Positions 28,401 to 43,900 of a stretch of 64,000 nt of DNA are shown here, piece after piece (position 1 is the stretch's first letter; each line of letters begins with the position of its first letter). This DNA comes from Diaprepes abbreviatus (Eukaryota; Arthropoda; Insecta; Coleoptera; Curculionidae). The position numbers and the translations under genes are program-made. A model generated the notes under the pieces. It was given only the letters and a program-made list of their open reading frames with translations. It had not been told where the DNA came from and searched no databases. Location: assembly GCA_034092305.1 (NCBI GenBank), contig JASJET010000029.1, forward strand, positions 4,107,001 to 4,171,000, given 5' to 3'.

Positions 28401-31400
28401 CAACTCTCCTTTCCAAGAGCTTTGAGTACAGGAAAATAGAACCGATTATGCCTTTTATATCAGAAATGTGTATGCTGCTGGCACTCCTTCCCGTTGATAA
28501 CTTGTTTTTCTTGCGATCGCAACTCTCCTTCCAAAGAGCTTTGAGTAAAGGAAAATAGAACCGATTATGCCTTTTTTATTAGAAACGTGTATGCTGCAGG
28601 CACTCCCTCCCTTTGACAACTTGTTTTTCTTGCGTTCGCAACTCTCCTTCCCAAGAGCTTTAAGTACAGGAGAATAGAACCGATTATGCCTTTTATATTA
28701 GAACTGTGTATGCTGCTGGCACTCCCTACCGTTGACAACTTGTTTTTCTTGCGATCGCAACTCTCCTTCCCAAGAGCTTTGAGTACAGGAAAATAGAACC
28801 GATTTTGCCTTTTATATTAGAACTGTGTATGCTGCTGGCACTCCCTCCCGTTGAAAACTTGTTTTTCTTGCGATCGCAACTCTCCTTCCCAAGAGCTTTG
28901 AGTACAAGAAAATAGAACCGATTATGCCTTTTATATTAGAAATGTGTATGCTGCAGTCACTCCCTCCCGTTGACAACATGTTTTTCCTGCGATCACCCCT
29001 CTCCCTCCCAAGAGTTTTAAGTTCAGGAAAATAGAACCGATTCAGCCTTTAATATTAGAACTGTGTATGCTGCTGGCACTCCCTCCCGTTGACAACTTGT
29101 TTTTCTTGCGATCGCAACTCTCCTTTCATAGAGCTTTGAGTACAGGAAAATAGAACCGATTATGCCTTTTATATTAGAAATGTGTATGCTGCTGGCACTC
29201 CCTCCCGTTGACAACTTGTTTTTTTTGCGATCGCAACTCTCCTTCCCAAGAGCTTCGAGTAAAGGAAAATAGAACCGATTATGCCTTTTATATTAGAAAC
29301 GTGTATGCTGCAGGCATTCCCTCCCGTTGACAACTTGTTTTTCTTGCGAACGCAACTCTCCTTCCCAACAGCTTTGAGTACAGGAAAATAGAACCGATTA
29401 TGCCTTACATATTAGAAATGTGTATGCTGCTGGCACTCCTTCCCGTTGACAACTTGTTTTTCTTGCGATCGCTACTCTCCTTCCCAAGAGCTTTGAGTAC
29501 AGGAAAATAGAACCGATTATGCCTTTTATATTAGAAATGTGTTTGCTGCTGGCACTCCTTCCCGTTGACAACTTGTTTTTCTTGCCATCGCAACGCTCTC
29601 TTTCCCAAGAGCTTTGAGTCCAGGAAAATAGAACCGTTTATGCCTTTTATATTAGAACTGTGTATGCTGCTGGCACTCCCTACCGTTGACAACTTGTTTT
29701 TCTTGCGATCGCAACTCTCCTTCCCAAGAGCTTTGAGTACAGGAAAATAGAACCGATTGTGCCTTTTATATTAGAACTGTGTATGCTGCTGGCACTCCCT
29801 CCCGTTGCCAACTTGTTTTTCTTGCGATCGCAACGCTCTTTCCCAAGAGTTTTGAGTACAGGAAAATAGAAACGATTATGCCTTTTATATTAGAACTGTG
29901 TATGCTGCTGGCACTCCCTCCCGTTGACAACTTGTTTTTCTTGCGATCGCAACTCTCCTTCCCAAGAGCTTTGAGTACAGGAAAATAGAACCGATTCAGC
30001 CTTTTATATTAGAACTGTGTATGCTGCTGGCACTCTCTCCCGTTGACAACTTGTTTTTCTTGCGATCGCAACTCTCCTTCCCAAGAGCTTTGAGTACAGG
30101 AAAATAGAACCGGTTATGCCTTTTATATTAGAACTGTGTATGCTGCTGGCACTCCCTCCCGTTGACAACTTGTTTTTCTTGCGATCGCAACTCTCCTTCC
30201 CAAGAGCTTTGAGTACAAGAAAATAGAACCGATTATGCCTTTTATATTAGAAATGTGTATGCTGCAGTCACTCCCTCCCGTTGACAACATGTTTTTCCTG
30301 CGATCACCCCTCTCCCTCCCAAGAGTTTTAAGTTCAGGAAAATAGAACCGATTCAGCCTTTTATATTAGAACTGTGTATGCTGCTGGCACTCCCTCCCGT
30401 TGACAACTTGTTTTTCTTGCGATCGCAACTCTCCTTTCATAGAGCTTTGAGTACAGGAAAATAGAACCGATTATGCCTTTTATATTAGAAATGTGTATGC
30501 TGCTGGCACTCCCTACCGTTGACAACTTGTTTTTCTTGCGATCGCAACTCTCCTTCCCAAGAGCTTCGAGTAAATGAAAATAGAACCGATTATGCCTTTT
30601 ATATTAGAAACGTGTATGCTGCTAGCACTCCCTCCCGTTGACAACTTGTTTTTCTTGCGATCGCAACTCTTCTTCCCAAGAGCTTTGAGTTCAGGAAAAT
30701 AGAACCGATTATGCCTTTTATATTAGAACTGTGTATGATGCTGGCACTCTCTCCCGTTGACAACTTGTTTTTCTTGCGATAGCAACTCTTCTTCCCAAGA
30801 GCTTTGAGTTCAGGAAAATAGAACCGATTCTGCCTTTTATATTAGAAAAGTGGATGCTGCAGGCACTCCCTCCCGTTGACAACTTGTTTTCCACGCGATC
30901 GCAACTCTCCTTCCCAAGAGCTTCGAGTACAGGAAAATAGAACCGATTATGCCATTTATATTAGAACTGTGTATGCTGCTGGCACTCCCTCCCGTTTATA
31001 ACTTGTTTTTCTTGCGATCGCAACTCTCCTTCACAAGAGCTTTGAGTACAGGAAAGTAGAAACGATTATGCCTTTTATATTAGAACTGTGTATGCTGCTG
31101 GCACTCCCTCCCGTTGACAACTTGTTTTTTTTGCGTTCGCAACTCTCCTTCCCAAAAGCTTTGAGTACAGGAAAATAGAAACGATTATGCCTTTTATATT
31201 AGAACTGTGTATGCTGCTGGCACTCCCTCCCGTTGAAAACTTGTTTTTCTTGCGATCGCAACTCTCCTTCCCAAGAGCTTTGTGTACAGGAAAATAGAAC
31301 CGATTATGATTTTTATACTAGAAATGTGTATGCTGCTGGCACTCCCTCCCGTTGACAACTTGTTTTTCTTGCGATCGCAACTCTCCTTCCCAAGAGCTTT

Positions 31401-34400
31401 GAGTACAGGAAAATATAAACGAGTATGCCTTTTATATTAGAAACGTGTATGCTGCAGGCACTCCCTCCCTTGGACAACTTGTTTTTCTTGCGTTCGCAAC
31501 TCTCCTTCCCAACAGCTTTGAGTACAGGAAAATAGAACCGATTATGCCTTTCATATTAGAACTGTGTATGCTGCTGGCACTCCTTCCCGTTGACAACTTG
31601 TTTTTCTTGCGATCGCAACTCTCCTTCCCAAGAGCTTTGAGTACAGGAAAATGGAACCGATTATGCCTTTTATATTAGAAATGTGTATGCTGCTGGCACT
31701 CCTTCCCGTTGACAACTTGTTTTTCTTGCCATCGCAACTCTCTTTCCCAAGAGCTTTGAGTCCAGGAAAATAGAACCGTTTATGCCTTTTATATTAGAAC
31801 TGTGTATGCTGCTGGCACTCCCTACCGTTGACAACTTGTTTTTCTTGCGATCGCAACTCTCCTTCCCAAGAGCTTTAAGTACAGGAAAATAGAACCGATT
31901 ATGCCTTTTATATTAGAACTGTGTATGCTGCAGGCACTCCCTCCCGTTGCCAACTTGTTTTTCTTGCGATCGCAACTCTCCTTCCCAAGAGTTTTGAGTA
32001 CAGGAAAATAGAAACGATTATGCCTTTTATATTAGAACTGTGTATGCTGCTGGCACTCCTTCCCGTTGACAACTTGTTTTTCTTGCCATCGCAACTCTCT
32101 TTCCCAAGAGCTTTGAGTCCAGGAAAATAGAACCGTTTATGCCTTTTATATTAGAACTGTGTATGCTGCTGGCACTCCCTACCGTTGACAACTTGTTTTT
32201 CTTGCGATCGCAACTCTCCTTCACAAGAGCTTTGAGTACAGGAAAATAGAACCGATTCAGCCTTTTATATTAGAACTGTGTATGCTGCTGGCACTCTCTC
32301 CCGTTGACAACTTGTTTTTCTTGCGATCGCAACTCTCCTTTCCAAGAGCTTTGAGTACAGGAAAATAGAACCGATTATGCCTTTTATATCAGAAATGTGT
32401 ATGCTGCTGGCACTCCTTCCCGTTGATAACTTGTTTTTCTTGCGATCGCAACTCTCCTTCCAAAGAGCTTTGAGTAAAGGAAAATAGAACCGATTATGCC
32501 TTTTTTATTAGAAACGTGTATGCTGCAGACACTCCCTCCCTTTGACAACTTGTTTTTCTTGCGTTCGCAACTCTCCTTCCCAAGAGCTTTAAGTACAGGA
32601 GAATAGAACCGATTATGCCTTTTATATTAGAACTGTGTATGCTGCTGGCACTCCCTACCGTTGACAACTTGTTTTTCTTGCGATCGCAACTCTCCTTCCC
32701 AAGAGCTTTGAGTACAGGAAAATAGAACCGATTATGCCTTTTATATTAGAACTGTGTATGCTGCTGGCACTCCCTCCCGTTGACAACTTGTTTTTCTTGC
32801 GATCGCAACTCTCCTTCCCAAGAGCTTTGAGTACAAGAAAATAGAACCGATTATGCCTTTTATATTAGAAATGTGTATGCTGCAGTCACTCCCTCCCGTT
32901 GACAACATGTTTTTCCTGCGATCACCCCTCTCCCTCCCAAGAGTTTTAAGTTCAGGAAAATAGAACCGATTCAGCCTTTAATATTAGAACTGTGTATGCT
33001 GCTGGCACTCCCTCCCGTTGACAACTTGTTTTTCTTGCGATCGCAACTCTCCTTTCATAGAGCTTTGAGTACAGGAAAATAGAACCGATTATGCCTTTTA
33101 TATTAGAAATGTGTATGCTGCTGGCACTCCCTCCCGTTGACAACTTGTTTTTTTTGCGATCGCAACTCTCCTTCCCAAGAGCTTCGAGTAAAGGAAAATA
33201 GAACCGATTATGCCTTTTATATTAGAAACGTGTATGCTGCAGGCATTCCCTCCCGTTGACAACTTGTTTTTCTTGCGAACGCAACTCTCCTTCCCAACAG
33301 CTTTGAGTACAGGAAAATAGAACGGATTATGCCTTTCATATTAGAAATGTGTATGCTGCTGGCACTCCTTCCCGTTGACAACTTGTTTTTCTTGCGATCG
33401 CTACTCTCCTTCCCAAGAGCTTTGAGTACAGGAAAATAGAACCGATTATGCCTTTTATATTAGAAATGTGTATGCTGCTGGCACTCCTTCCCGTTGACAA
33501 CTTGTTTTTCTTGCCATCGCAACTCTCTTTCCCAAGAGCTTTGAGTCCAGGAAAATAGAACCGTTTATGCCTTTTATATTAGAACTGTGTATGCTGCTGG
33601 CACTCCCTACCGTTGACAACTTGTTTTTCTTGCGATCGCAACTCTCCTTCCCAAGAGCTTTAAGTACAGGAAAATAGAACCGATTATGCCTTTTATATTA
33701 GAACTGTGTATGCTGCTGGCACTCCCTCCCGTTGCCAACTTGTTTTTCTTGCGATCGCAATTCTCCTTCCCAAGAGTTTTGAGTACAGGAAAATAGAAAC
33801 GATTATGCCTTTTATATTAGAACTGTGTATGCTGCTGGCATTCCTTCCCGTTGACAACTTGTTTTTCTTGCCATCGCAACTCTCTTTCCCAAGAGCTTTG
33901 AGTCCAGGAAAATAGAACCGTTTATGCCTTTTATATTAGAACTGTGTATGCTGCTGGCACTCCCTACCGTTGACAACTTGTTTTTCTTGCGATCGCAACT
34001 CTCCTTCACAAGAGCTTTGAGTACAGGAAAATAGAACCGATTGTGCCTTTTATATTAGAACTGTGTATGCTGCTGGCACTCCCTCCCGTTGCCAACTTGT
34101 TTTTCTTGCGATCGCAACGCTCTTTCCCAAGAGTTTTGAGTACAGGAAAATAGAAACGATTATGACTTTTATATTAGAACTGTGTATGCTGCTGGCACTC
34201 CCTCCCGTTGACAACTTGTTTTTCTTGCGATCGCAACTCTCCTTCCCAAGAGCTTTGAGTACAGGAAAATAGAACCGATTCAGCCTTTTATATTAGAACT
34301 GTGTATGCTGCTGGCACTCTCTCCCGTTGACAACTTGTTTTTCTTGCGATCGCAATTCTCCTTTCCAAGAGCTTTGAGTACAGGAAAATAGAACCGATTA

Positions 34401-35631
34401 TGCCTTTTATATCAGAAATGTGTATGCTGCTGGCACTCCTTCCCGTTGATAACTTGTTTTTCTTGCGATCGCAACTCTCCTTCCCAAGAGCTTTGAGTAA
34501 AGGAAAATAGAACCGATTATGCCTTTTTTATTAGAAACGTGTATGCTGCAGGCACTCCCTCCCTTTGTCAACTTGTTTTTCTTGCGTTCGCAACTCTCCT
34601 TCCCAAGAGCTTTAAGTACAGGAGAATAGAACCGATTATGCCTTTTATATTAGAACTGTGTATGCTGCTGGCACTCCCTACCGTTGACAACTTGTTTTTC
34701 TTGCGATCGCAACTCTCCTTCCCAAGAGCTTTGAGTACAGGAAAATAGAACCGGTTATGCCTTTTATATTAGAACTGTGTATGCTGCTGGCACTCCCTCC
34801 CGTTGACAACTTGTTTTTCTTGCGATCGCAACTCTCCTTCCCAAGAGCTTTGAGTACAAGAAAATAGAACCGATTATGCCTTTTATATTAGAAATGTGTA
34901 TGCTGCAGCCACTCCCTCCCGTTGACAACATGTTTTTCCTGCGATCACCCCTCTCCCTCCCAAGAGTTTTAAGTTCAGGAAAATAGAACCGATTCAGCCT
35001 TTTATATTAGAACTGTGTATGCTGCTGGCACTCCCTCCCGTTGACAACTTGTTTTTCTTGCGATCGCAACTCTCCTTTCATAGAGCTTTGAGTACAGGAA
35101 AATAGAACCGATTATGCCTTTTATATTAGAAATGTGTATGCTGCTGGCACTCCCTACCGTTGACAACTTGTTTTTCTTGCGATCGCAACTCTCCTTCCCA
35201 AGAGCTTCGAGTAAAGGAAAATAGAACCGATTATGCCTTTTATATTAGAAACGTGTATGCTGCTGGCACTCCCTCCCGTTGACAACTTGTTTTTCTTGCG
35301 ATCGCAACTCTTCTTCCCAAGAGCTTTGAGTTCAGGAAAATAGAACCGATTATGCCTTTTATATTAGAACTGTGTATGATGCTGGCACTCTCTCCCGTTG
35401 ACAACTTGTTTTTCTTGCGATAGCATCTCTTCTTCCCAAGAGCTTTGAGTTCAGGAAAATAGAACCGATTCTGCCTTTTATATTAGAAAAGTGGATGCTG
35501 CAGGCACTCCCTCCCGTTGACAACTTGTTTTCCACGCGATCGCAACTCTCCTTCCCAAGAGCTTCGAGTACAGGAAAATAGAACCGATTATGCCATTTAT
35601 ATTAGAACTGTGTATGCTGCTGGCACTCCCT
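25451..35631 (+). repeat. Satellite higher-order block, distal copy
   Basis: Second occurrence of the block at 1-9230, with two extra four-monomer (476-bp) cassettes near its start. Inside it the AAAAGTGGATG landmark recurs at 26917, 30846 and 35487, spacings of 3929 and 4641 bp (33 and 39 monomers), so the block itself contains nested higher-order units of different length. The stretch from 25136 also matches 7304 onward at an offset of 17832. Confidence 0.82.
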
Positions 35632-37999
35632 CCCGTTTATAACTTGTTTTTCTTGCGATCGCAACTCTCCTTCACAAGAGCTTTGAGTACAGGAAAGTAG
35701 AAACGATTATGCCTTTTATATTAGAACTGTGTATGCTGCTGGCACTCCCTACCGTTGACAACTTGTTTTTTTTGCGTTCGCAACTCTCCTTCCCAAAAGC
35801 TTTGAGTACAGGAAAATAGAAACGATTATGCCTTTTATATTAGAACTGTGTATGCTGCTGGCACTCCCTCCCGTTGAAAACTTGTTTTTCTTGCGATCGC
35901 AACTCTCCTTCCCAAGAGCTTTGTGTACAGGAAAATAGAACCGATTATGATTTTTATACTAGAAATGTGTATGCTGCTGGCACTCCCTCCCGTTGACAAC
36001 TTGTTTTTCTTGCGATCGCAACTCTCCTTCCCAAGAGCTTTGAGTACAGGAAAATATAAACGATTATGCCTTTTATATTAGAAACGTGTATGCTGCAGGC
36101 ACTCCCTCCCTTGGACAACTTGTTTTTCTTGCGTTCGCAACTCTCCTTCCCAACAGTTTTGAGTACAGGAAAATAGAACCGATTATGCCTTTCATATTAG
36201 AACTGTGTATGCTGCTGGCACTCCTTCCCGTTGACAACTTGTTTTTCTTGCGATCGCAACTCTCCTTCCCAAGAGCTTTGAGTACAGGAAAATGGAACCG
36301 ATTATGCCTTTTATATTAGAAATGTGTGTGCTGCTGGCACTCCTTCCCGTTGACAACTTGTTTTTCTTGCCATCGCAACTCTCTTTCCCAAGAGCTTTGA
36401 GTCCAGGAAAATAGAACCGTTTATGCCTTTTATATTAGAACTGTGTATGCTGCTGGCACTCCCTACCGTTGACAACTTGTTTTTCTTGCGATCGCAACTC
36501 TCCTTCCCAAGAGCTTTAAGTACAGGAAAATAGAACCGATTATGCCTTTTATATTAGAACTGTGTATGCTGCAGGCACTCCCTCCCGTTGCCAACTTGTT
36601 TTTCTTGCGATCGCAACTCTCCTTCCCAAGAGTTTTGAGTACAGGAAAATAGAAACGATTATGCCTTTTATATTAGAACTGTGTATGCTGCTGGCACTCC
36701 TTCCCGTTGACAACTTGTTTTTCTTGCCATCGCAACTCTCTTTCCCAAGAGCTTTGAGTCCAGGAAAATAGAACCGTTTATGCCTTTTATATTAGAACTG
36801 TGTATGCTGCTGGCACTCCCTACCGTTGACAACTTGTTTTTCTTGCGATCGCAACTCTCCTTCACAAGAGCTTTGAGTACAGGAAAATAGAACCGATTCA
36901 GCCTTTTATATTAGAACTGTGTATGCTGCTGGCACTCTCTCCCGTTGACAACTTGTTTTTCTTGCGATCGCAACTCTCCTTTCCAAGAGCTTTGAGTACA
37001 GGAAAATAGAACCGATTATGCCTTTTATATCAGAAATGTGTATGCTGCTGGCACTCCTTCCCGTTGATAACTTGTTTTTCTTGCGATCGCAACTCTCCTT
37101 CCAAAGAGCTTTGAGTAAAGGAAAATAGAACCGATTATGCCTTTTTTATTAGAAACGTGTATGCTGCAGGCACTCCCTCCCTTTGACAACTTGTTTTTCT
37201 TGCGTTCGCAACTCTCCTTGCCAAGAGCTTTAAGTACAGGAGAATAGAACCGATTATGCCTTTTATATTAGAACTGTGTATGCTGCTGGCACTCCCTACC
37301 GTTGACAACTTGTTTTTCTTGCGATCGCAACTCTCCTTCCCAAGAGCTTTGAGTACAGGAAAATAGAACCGATTATGCCTTTTATATTAGAACTGTGTAT
37401 GCTGCTGGCACTCCCTCCCGTTGACAACTTGTTTTTCTTGCGATCGCAACTCTCCTTCCCAAGAGCTTTGAGTACAAGAAAATAGAACCGATTATGCCTT
37501 TTATATTAGAAATGTGTATGCTGCAGTCACTCCCTCCCGTTGACAACATGTTTTTCCTGCGATCACCCCTCTCCCTCCCAAGAGTTTTAAGTTCAGGAAA
37601 ATAGAACCGATTCAGCCTTTAATATTAGAACTGTGTATGCTGCTGGCACTCCCTCCCGTTGACAACTTGTTTTTCTTGCGATCGCAACTCTCCTTTCATA
37701 GAGCTTTGAGTACAGGAAAATAGAACCGATTATGCCTTTTATATTAGAAATGTGTATGCTGCTGGCACTCCCTCCCGTTGACAACTTGTTTTTTTTGCGA
37801 TCGCAACTCTCCTTCCCAAGAGCTTCGAGTAAAGGAAAATAGAACCGATTATGCCTTTTATATTAGAAACGTGTATGCTGCAGGCATTCCCTCCCGTTGA
37901 CAACTTGTTTTTCTTGCGAACGCAACTCTCCTTCCCAAGAGCTTTGAGTACAGGAAAATAGAACCGATTATGCCTTTTATATTAGAAAAGTGTATGCTG

Positions 38000-40900
38000 C
38001 TGGCACTCCCTCCAGTTGACAACTTGTTTTCCTCGCGATCGCAACTCTCCTTCCCAAGAGCTTTGAGTACAGGAAAATAGAACCGATTATGCCTTTTATA
38101 TTAGAAATGTGTGTGCTGCTGGCACTCCCTACCGTTGACAACTTGTTTTCCTCGCGATCGCAACTCTCCTTCCCAAGAGCTTTGAGTACAGGAAAATAGA
38201 ACCGATTCTGCTTTTTATATTAGAACTGTGTATGCTGCTGGCACTCCCTCCCGTTGACAACTTGTTTTTCTTGCGATCGCAATTCTCCTTCCCAAGAGCT
38301 TCGAGTACAGGAAAATAGAAACGATTATGCCTTTTATATTAGAACTGTGTATGCTGCTGGCACTCCCTCCCGTTTATAACTTGTTTTTCTTGCGATCGCA
38401 ACTCTCCTTCCCAAGAGCTTTGAGTACGGGAAAATAGAACCGAATATGCCTTTTATATTAGAATTGTGTATGCTGCTGGCACTCCCTCCCGTTGACAACT
38501 TGTTTTTCTTGCGATCGCAACTCTCCTTCCCAAGAGCTTTGAGTACAGGAAAATAGAACCGATTATGCCTTTTATATTAGAAACGTGTATGCTGCAGGCA
38601 CTATCTCCCGTTGATAACTTGTTTTTCTTGCGATCGCAACTCTCCTTCCCAAGAGCTTTGAGTACAGGAAAGTAGAACCGATTCTGCCTCTTATATTAGA
38701 ACTGTGTATGCTGCTGGCACTCCCTCCCGTTGACAACTTGTTTTTCTTGCGATCGCTACTCTCCTTCACAAGAGCTTTGAGTACAGGAAAATAGAACCGA
38801 TTATGCCTTTTATATTAGAAATGTGTATACTGCTGGCACTCCCTCCCGTTGACAACTTGTTTTTCTTGCGATCGCAACTCTCCTTCCCAAGAACCTTGAG
38901 TACAGGAAAGTAGAACCGATTCTGCCTCTTACATTAGAACTGTGTATGCTGCAGGCACTCCGTCCCGTTGACATTTTGTTTTTCTTGCGATCGCAAATCT
39001 CCTTCCCAAGAGCTTTGAGTACAGGAAAGTAGAACCGATTCTGCCTCTTATATTAGAACTGTGTATGATGCAGGCACTCCCTCCCGTTGTCAACTTGTTT
39101 TTCTTGCGATCGCAACTCTCCTTCCCAAGAGCTTTGTGTACAGGAAAATAGAACCGATTATGCCTTCTATATTAGAAATGTGTATGCTTCTGGCACTCCC
39201 TCCCGTTGATAACTTGTTTTTCTTGCGATCGCAACTCTCCTTCCCAAGAGCTTTGAGTACAGGAAAATAGAACCTATTATGCCTTTTATATTAGAAATGT
39301 GTATACTGCTGGCACTCCCTCCCGTTGACAACTTGTTTTTCTTGCGATCGCAACTCTCCTTCCCAAGAGCTTTGAGTACAGGAAAGTAGAACCGATTCTG
39401 CCTCTTATATTAGAACTGTGTATGCTGCAGCCACTCCCTCCCGTTGACAACTTGTTTTTCTTGCGATCGCAACTCTCCTTCCCAAGAGCTTTGAGTACAG
39501 GAAAGTAGAACCGATTCTGCCTCTTATATTAGAACTGTGTATGCTGCTGGCACTCCCTCCCGTTGACAACTTGTTTTTCTTGCGATCGCAACTCTCCTTC
39601 CCAAGAGCTTTGAGTACAGGAAATTAGAACCGATTCTGCCTCTTATATTAGAACTGTGTATGCTGCTGGCACTCCCTCCCGTTGACAACTTGTTTTTCTT
39701 GCGATCGCAACTCTCCTTCACAAGAGCTTTGAGTACAGGAAAATAGAACCGACTATGCCTTTTATATTAGAAATGTGTATACTGCTGGCTCTCCCTCCCG
39801 TTGAAAACTTGTTTTTCTTTCGATCGCAACTCTCTTTCCCAAGAGTTTTGTGTACAGGAAAATAGAACCGATTCTGCCTTTTATATTTGAACTGTGTATG
39901 CTGCTGGCACTCCCTCCCGTTGACAACTTGTTTTTCTTGCGATCGCAACTCTCCTTCTTAAGAGCTTTGAGTACAGGAAAATAGAACCGATTCAGCCTTT
40001 TATATTAGAACTGTGTATGCTGCTGGCACTCCCTCCCGTTGACAACTTGTTTTTCTTGCGATCGCAACTCTCCTTCCCAAGAGCTTTGAGTAAAGGAAAA
40101 TAGAACCGATTATGCCTTTTATATTAGAAATGTTTATGCTGCTGGCACTCCTTCCCGTTGACAACTTGTTTTTCTTGCGATCGCAACTCTCCTTCCCAAG
40201 AGCTTTGAGTACAGGAAAATAGAACCGATTATGCCTTTTATATTAGAAATGTTTATGCTGCTGGCACTCCTTCCCGTTGACAACTTGTTTTTCTTGCGAT
40301 CGCAACTCTCCTTCCCAAGAGCTTTGAGTAAAGGAAAATAGAAACGATTATGCCTTTCATATCAGAAACGTGTATGCTGCAGGCATTCCCTCCCGTTGAC
40401 AACTTGTTTTTCTTGCGATCGCAACTCTCTTTCCCAAGAGCTTTGAGTACAGGAAAATAGAACCGATTATGCCTTTTATATTAGAAACGTGTATGCTGCA
40501 GGCACTCCCTCCCGTTGACAACTTGTTTTTCTTGCGATCGCAACTCTCCTTCCCAAGAGCTTTGAGTACAGGAAAGTAGAACCGATTCTGCCTCTTATAT
40601 TAGAACTGTGTATGCTGCTGGCACTCCCTCCCGTTGACAACTTGTTTTTCTTGCGATCGCAACTCTCCTTCACAAGAGCTTTGAGTACAGGAAAATAGAA
40701 CCGATTATGCCTTTTATATTAGAACTGTGTATGCTGCTGGCACTCCCTCCCGTTGACAACTTGTTTTTCTTGCGATCGCAACTCTCCTTCCCAAGAGCTT
40801 TGTGTACAGGAAAATAGAACCGATTATGCCTTTTATATTAGAAATGTGTATGCTTCTGGCACTCCCTCCCGTTGATAACTTGTTTTTCTTGCGATCGCAA

Positions 40901-43900
40901 TTCTCCTTCCCAAGAGCTTCGAGTAAAGGAAAATAGAACCGATTATGCCTTTTATATTAGAAACGTGTATGCTGCAGGCATTCCCTCCCGTTGACAACTT
41001 GTTTTTCTTGCGATCGCAACTCTCCTTCACAGGAGCTTTGAGTACAGGAAAATAGAACCGATTATGCCTTTTATATTAGAACTGTGTATGCTGCTGGCAC
41101 TCCCTCCCGTTGACAACTTGTTTTTCTTGCGATCGCAACTCTCCTTCACAAGAGCTTTGAGTACAGGGAAATAGAACCGATTATGCCTTTTATATTAGAA
41201 ACGTGTATGCTGCTGGCACTCCCTCCCGTTTATAACTTGTTTTTCTTGCGATCGCAACTCTCCTTACCAAGAGCTTTGAGTACAGGAAAATAGAACCGAT
41301 TATGCCTTTTATATTAGAACTATGTATGCTGCTGGCACTCCCTCCCGTTTATAACTTGTTTTTCTTGCGATCGCAACTCTCCTTCCCAAGAGCTTTGTGT
41401 ACAGGAAAATAGAACCGATTATGCCTTCTATATTAGAAATGTGTATGCTTCTGGCACTCCCTCCCGTTGATAACTTGTTTTTCTTGCGATCGCAACTCTC
41501 CTTCCCAAGAGCTTTGAGTACAGGAAAATAGAACCGATTATGCCTCTTATATTAGAAACGTGTATGCTGCAGGCACTCCCTCCCGTTGACAACTTGTTTT
41601 TCTTGCGATCGCAACTCTCCTTCTCAAGAGCTTTGAGTACAGGAAAGTAGAACCGATTCTGCCTCTTATATTAGAACTGTGTATGCTGCTGGCACTTCCT
41701 CCCGTTGACACTTGTTTTTCTTGCGATCGCAACTCTCCTTCACAAGGGCTTTGAGTACAGGAAAATAGAACCGATTATGCTTTTTATATTAGAAACGTGT
41801 ATGCTGCAGGCACTCCCTCCCGTTGACAACTTGTTTTTCTTGCGATCGCAACTCTCCTTCTCAAGAGCTTTGAGTACAGGAAAGTAGAACCGATTCTGCC
41901 TCTTATATTAGAACTGTGTATGCTGCTGGCACTTCCTCCCGTTGACACTTGTTTTTCTTGCGATCGCAACTCTCCTTCACAAGAGCTTTGAGTACAGGAA
42001 AATAGAACCGATTATGCCTTTTATATTAGAAATGGGTATACTGCTGGCACTCCCTCCCGTTGACAACTTGTTTTTCTTGCGATCGCAACTCTCCTTCCCA
42101 AGAACTTTGAGTACAGGAAAGTAGAACCGATTATGCCTTTTATATTAGAACTGTGTATGTTGCTGGCACTCCCTCCCGTTTATAACTTGTTTTTCTTGCG
42201 ATCGCAACTCTCCTTCCCAAGAGCTTTGAGTACAGGAAAATAGAACCGATTATGCCTTTTATATTAGGACTGTGTATGCTGCTGGCACTCCCTCCCGTTT
42301 ATAAGTTGTTTTTCTTGCGATCGCAACTCTCCTTCCCAAGAGCTTTGTGTACAGGAAAATAGAACCGATTATGCCTTCTATATTAGAAATGTGTAAGCTG
42401 CTGGCACTCCCTCCCGTTGACAACTTGTTTTTCTTGCGATCGCAACTCTCCTTCCCAAGAGCTTTGAGTACAGGAAAATAGAACCGATTATGCCTTTTAT
42501 ATTAGAAAAGTGTATGCTGCAGGCACTCCCTCCCGTTGACAACTTGTTTTTCTTGCGATCGCAACTCTCCTTCTCAAGAGCTTTGAGTACAGGAAAGTAG
42601 AACCGATTCTGCCTCTTATATTAGAACTGTATATGCTGCTGGCACTTCCTCCCGTTGACACTTGTTTTTCTTGCGATCGCAACTCTCCTTCACAAGAGCT
42701 TTGAGTACAGGAAAATAGAACCGATTATGCCTTTTATATTAGAAATGTGTATACTGCTGGCACTCCCTCCCGTTGACAACTTGTTTTTCTTGCGATCGCA
42801 ACTCTCCTTCCCAAGAACTTTGAGTACAGGAAAGTAGAACCGATTCTGTCTCTTATATTAGAACTGTGTATGCTGCAGGCAATCCCTCCCGTTTACAACT
42901 TGTTTTTCTTGCGATCGCAACTCTCCTTCCCAAGAGCTTTGAGTACAGGAAAGTAGAACCGATTCTGACCCTTATATTAGAACTGTGTATGCTGCAGACA
43001 CTCCCTCCCGTTGACAACTTGTTTTTCTTGCGATCGCAACTCTCCTTCCCAAGAGCTTTATGTACAGGAAAATAGAACCGATTATGCCTTCTATATTAGA
43101 AATGTGTATGCTTATGGCACTCCCTCCCGTTGATAACTTGTTTTTCTTGCGATCGCAACTCTCCTTCCCAAGAGCTTTTGAGTACAGGAAAGTAGAACCG
43201 ATTCTGCCTCTTATATTAGGAATGTGTATACTGCTGGCTCTCCCTCCCGTTGACAACTTGTTTTTCTTGCGATCGCAACCCTCTTTCCCAAGAGTTTTGT
43301 GTACAGGAAAATAGAACCGATTCAGCCTTTTATATTAGAACTGTGTATGCTGCTGGCACTCCCTCCCGTTGACAACTTGTTTTTCTTGCGATCGCAACTC
43401 TCCTTTCCAAGAGCTTTGAGTACAGGAAAATAGAACCGATTATGCCTTTTATATTAGAAATGTTTATGCTGCTGGCACTCCTTTCCGTTGACAACTTGTT
43501 TTTCTTGCGATCGCAACTCTCCTTCCCAAGAGCTTTGAGTAAAGGAAAATAGAACCGATTATTCCTTTCATATTAGAAACGTGTATGCTGCAGGCATTCA
43601 CTCCCGTTGACAAGTTGTTTTTCTTGCGATCGCAACTCTCCTTCCCAAGAGCTTTGAGTACAGGAAAATAGAACCGATTATGCCTTTAATATTAGAAACG
43701 TGTATGCTGCAGGCACTCCCTCCCGTTGACAACTTGTTTTTCTTGCGATCGCAACTCTCCTTCCCAAGAGCTTTGAGTACAGGAAAGTAGAACCGATTAT
43801 TCCTTTTATATTAGAAATGTGTATGCTGCAGGCACTCCCTCCCGTTGACAACATGTTTTTCCTGCGATCACCCCTCTCCCTCCCAAGAGTTTTAAGTTCA

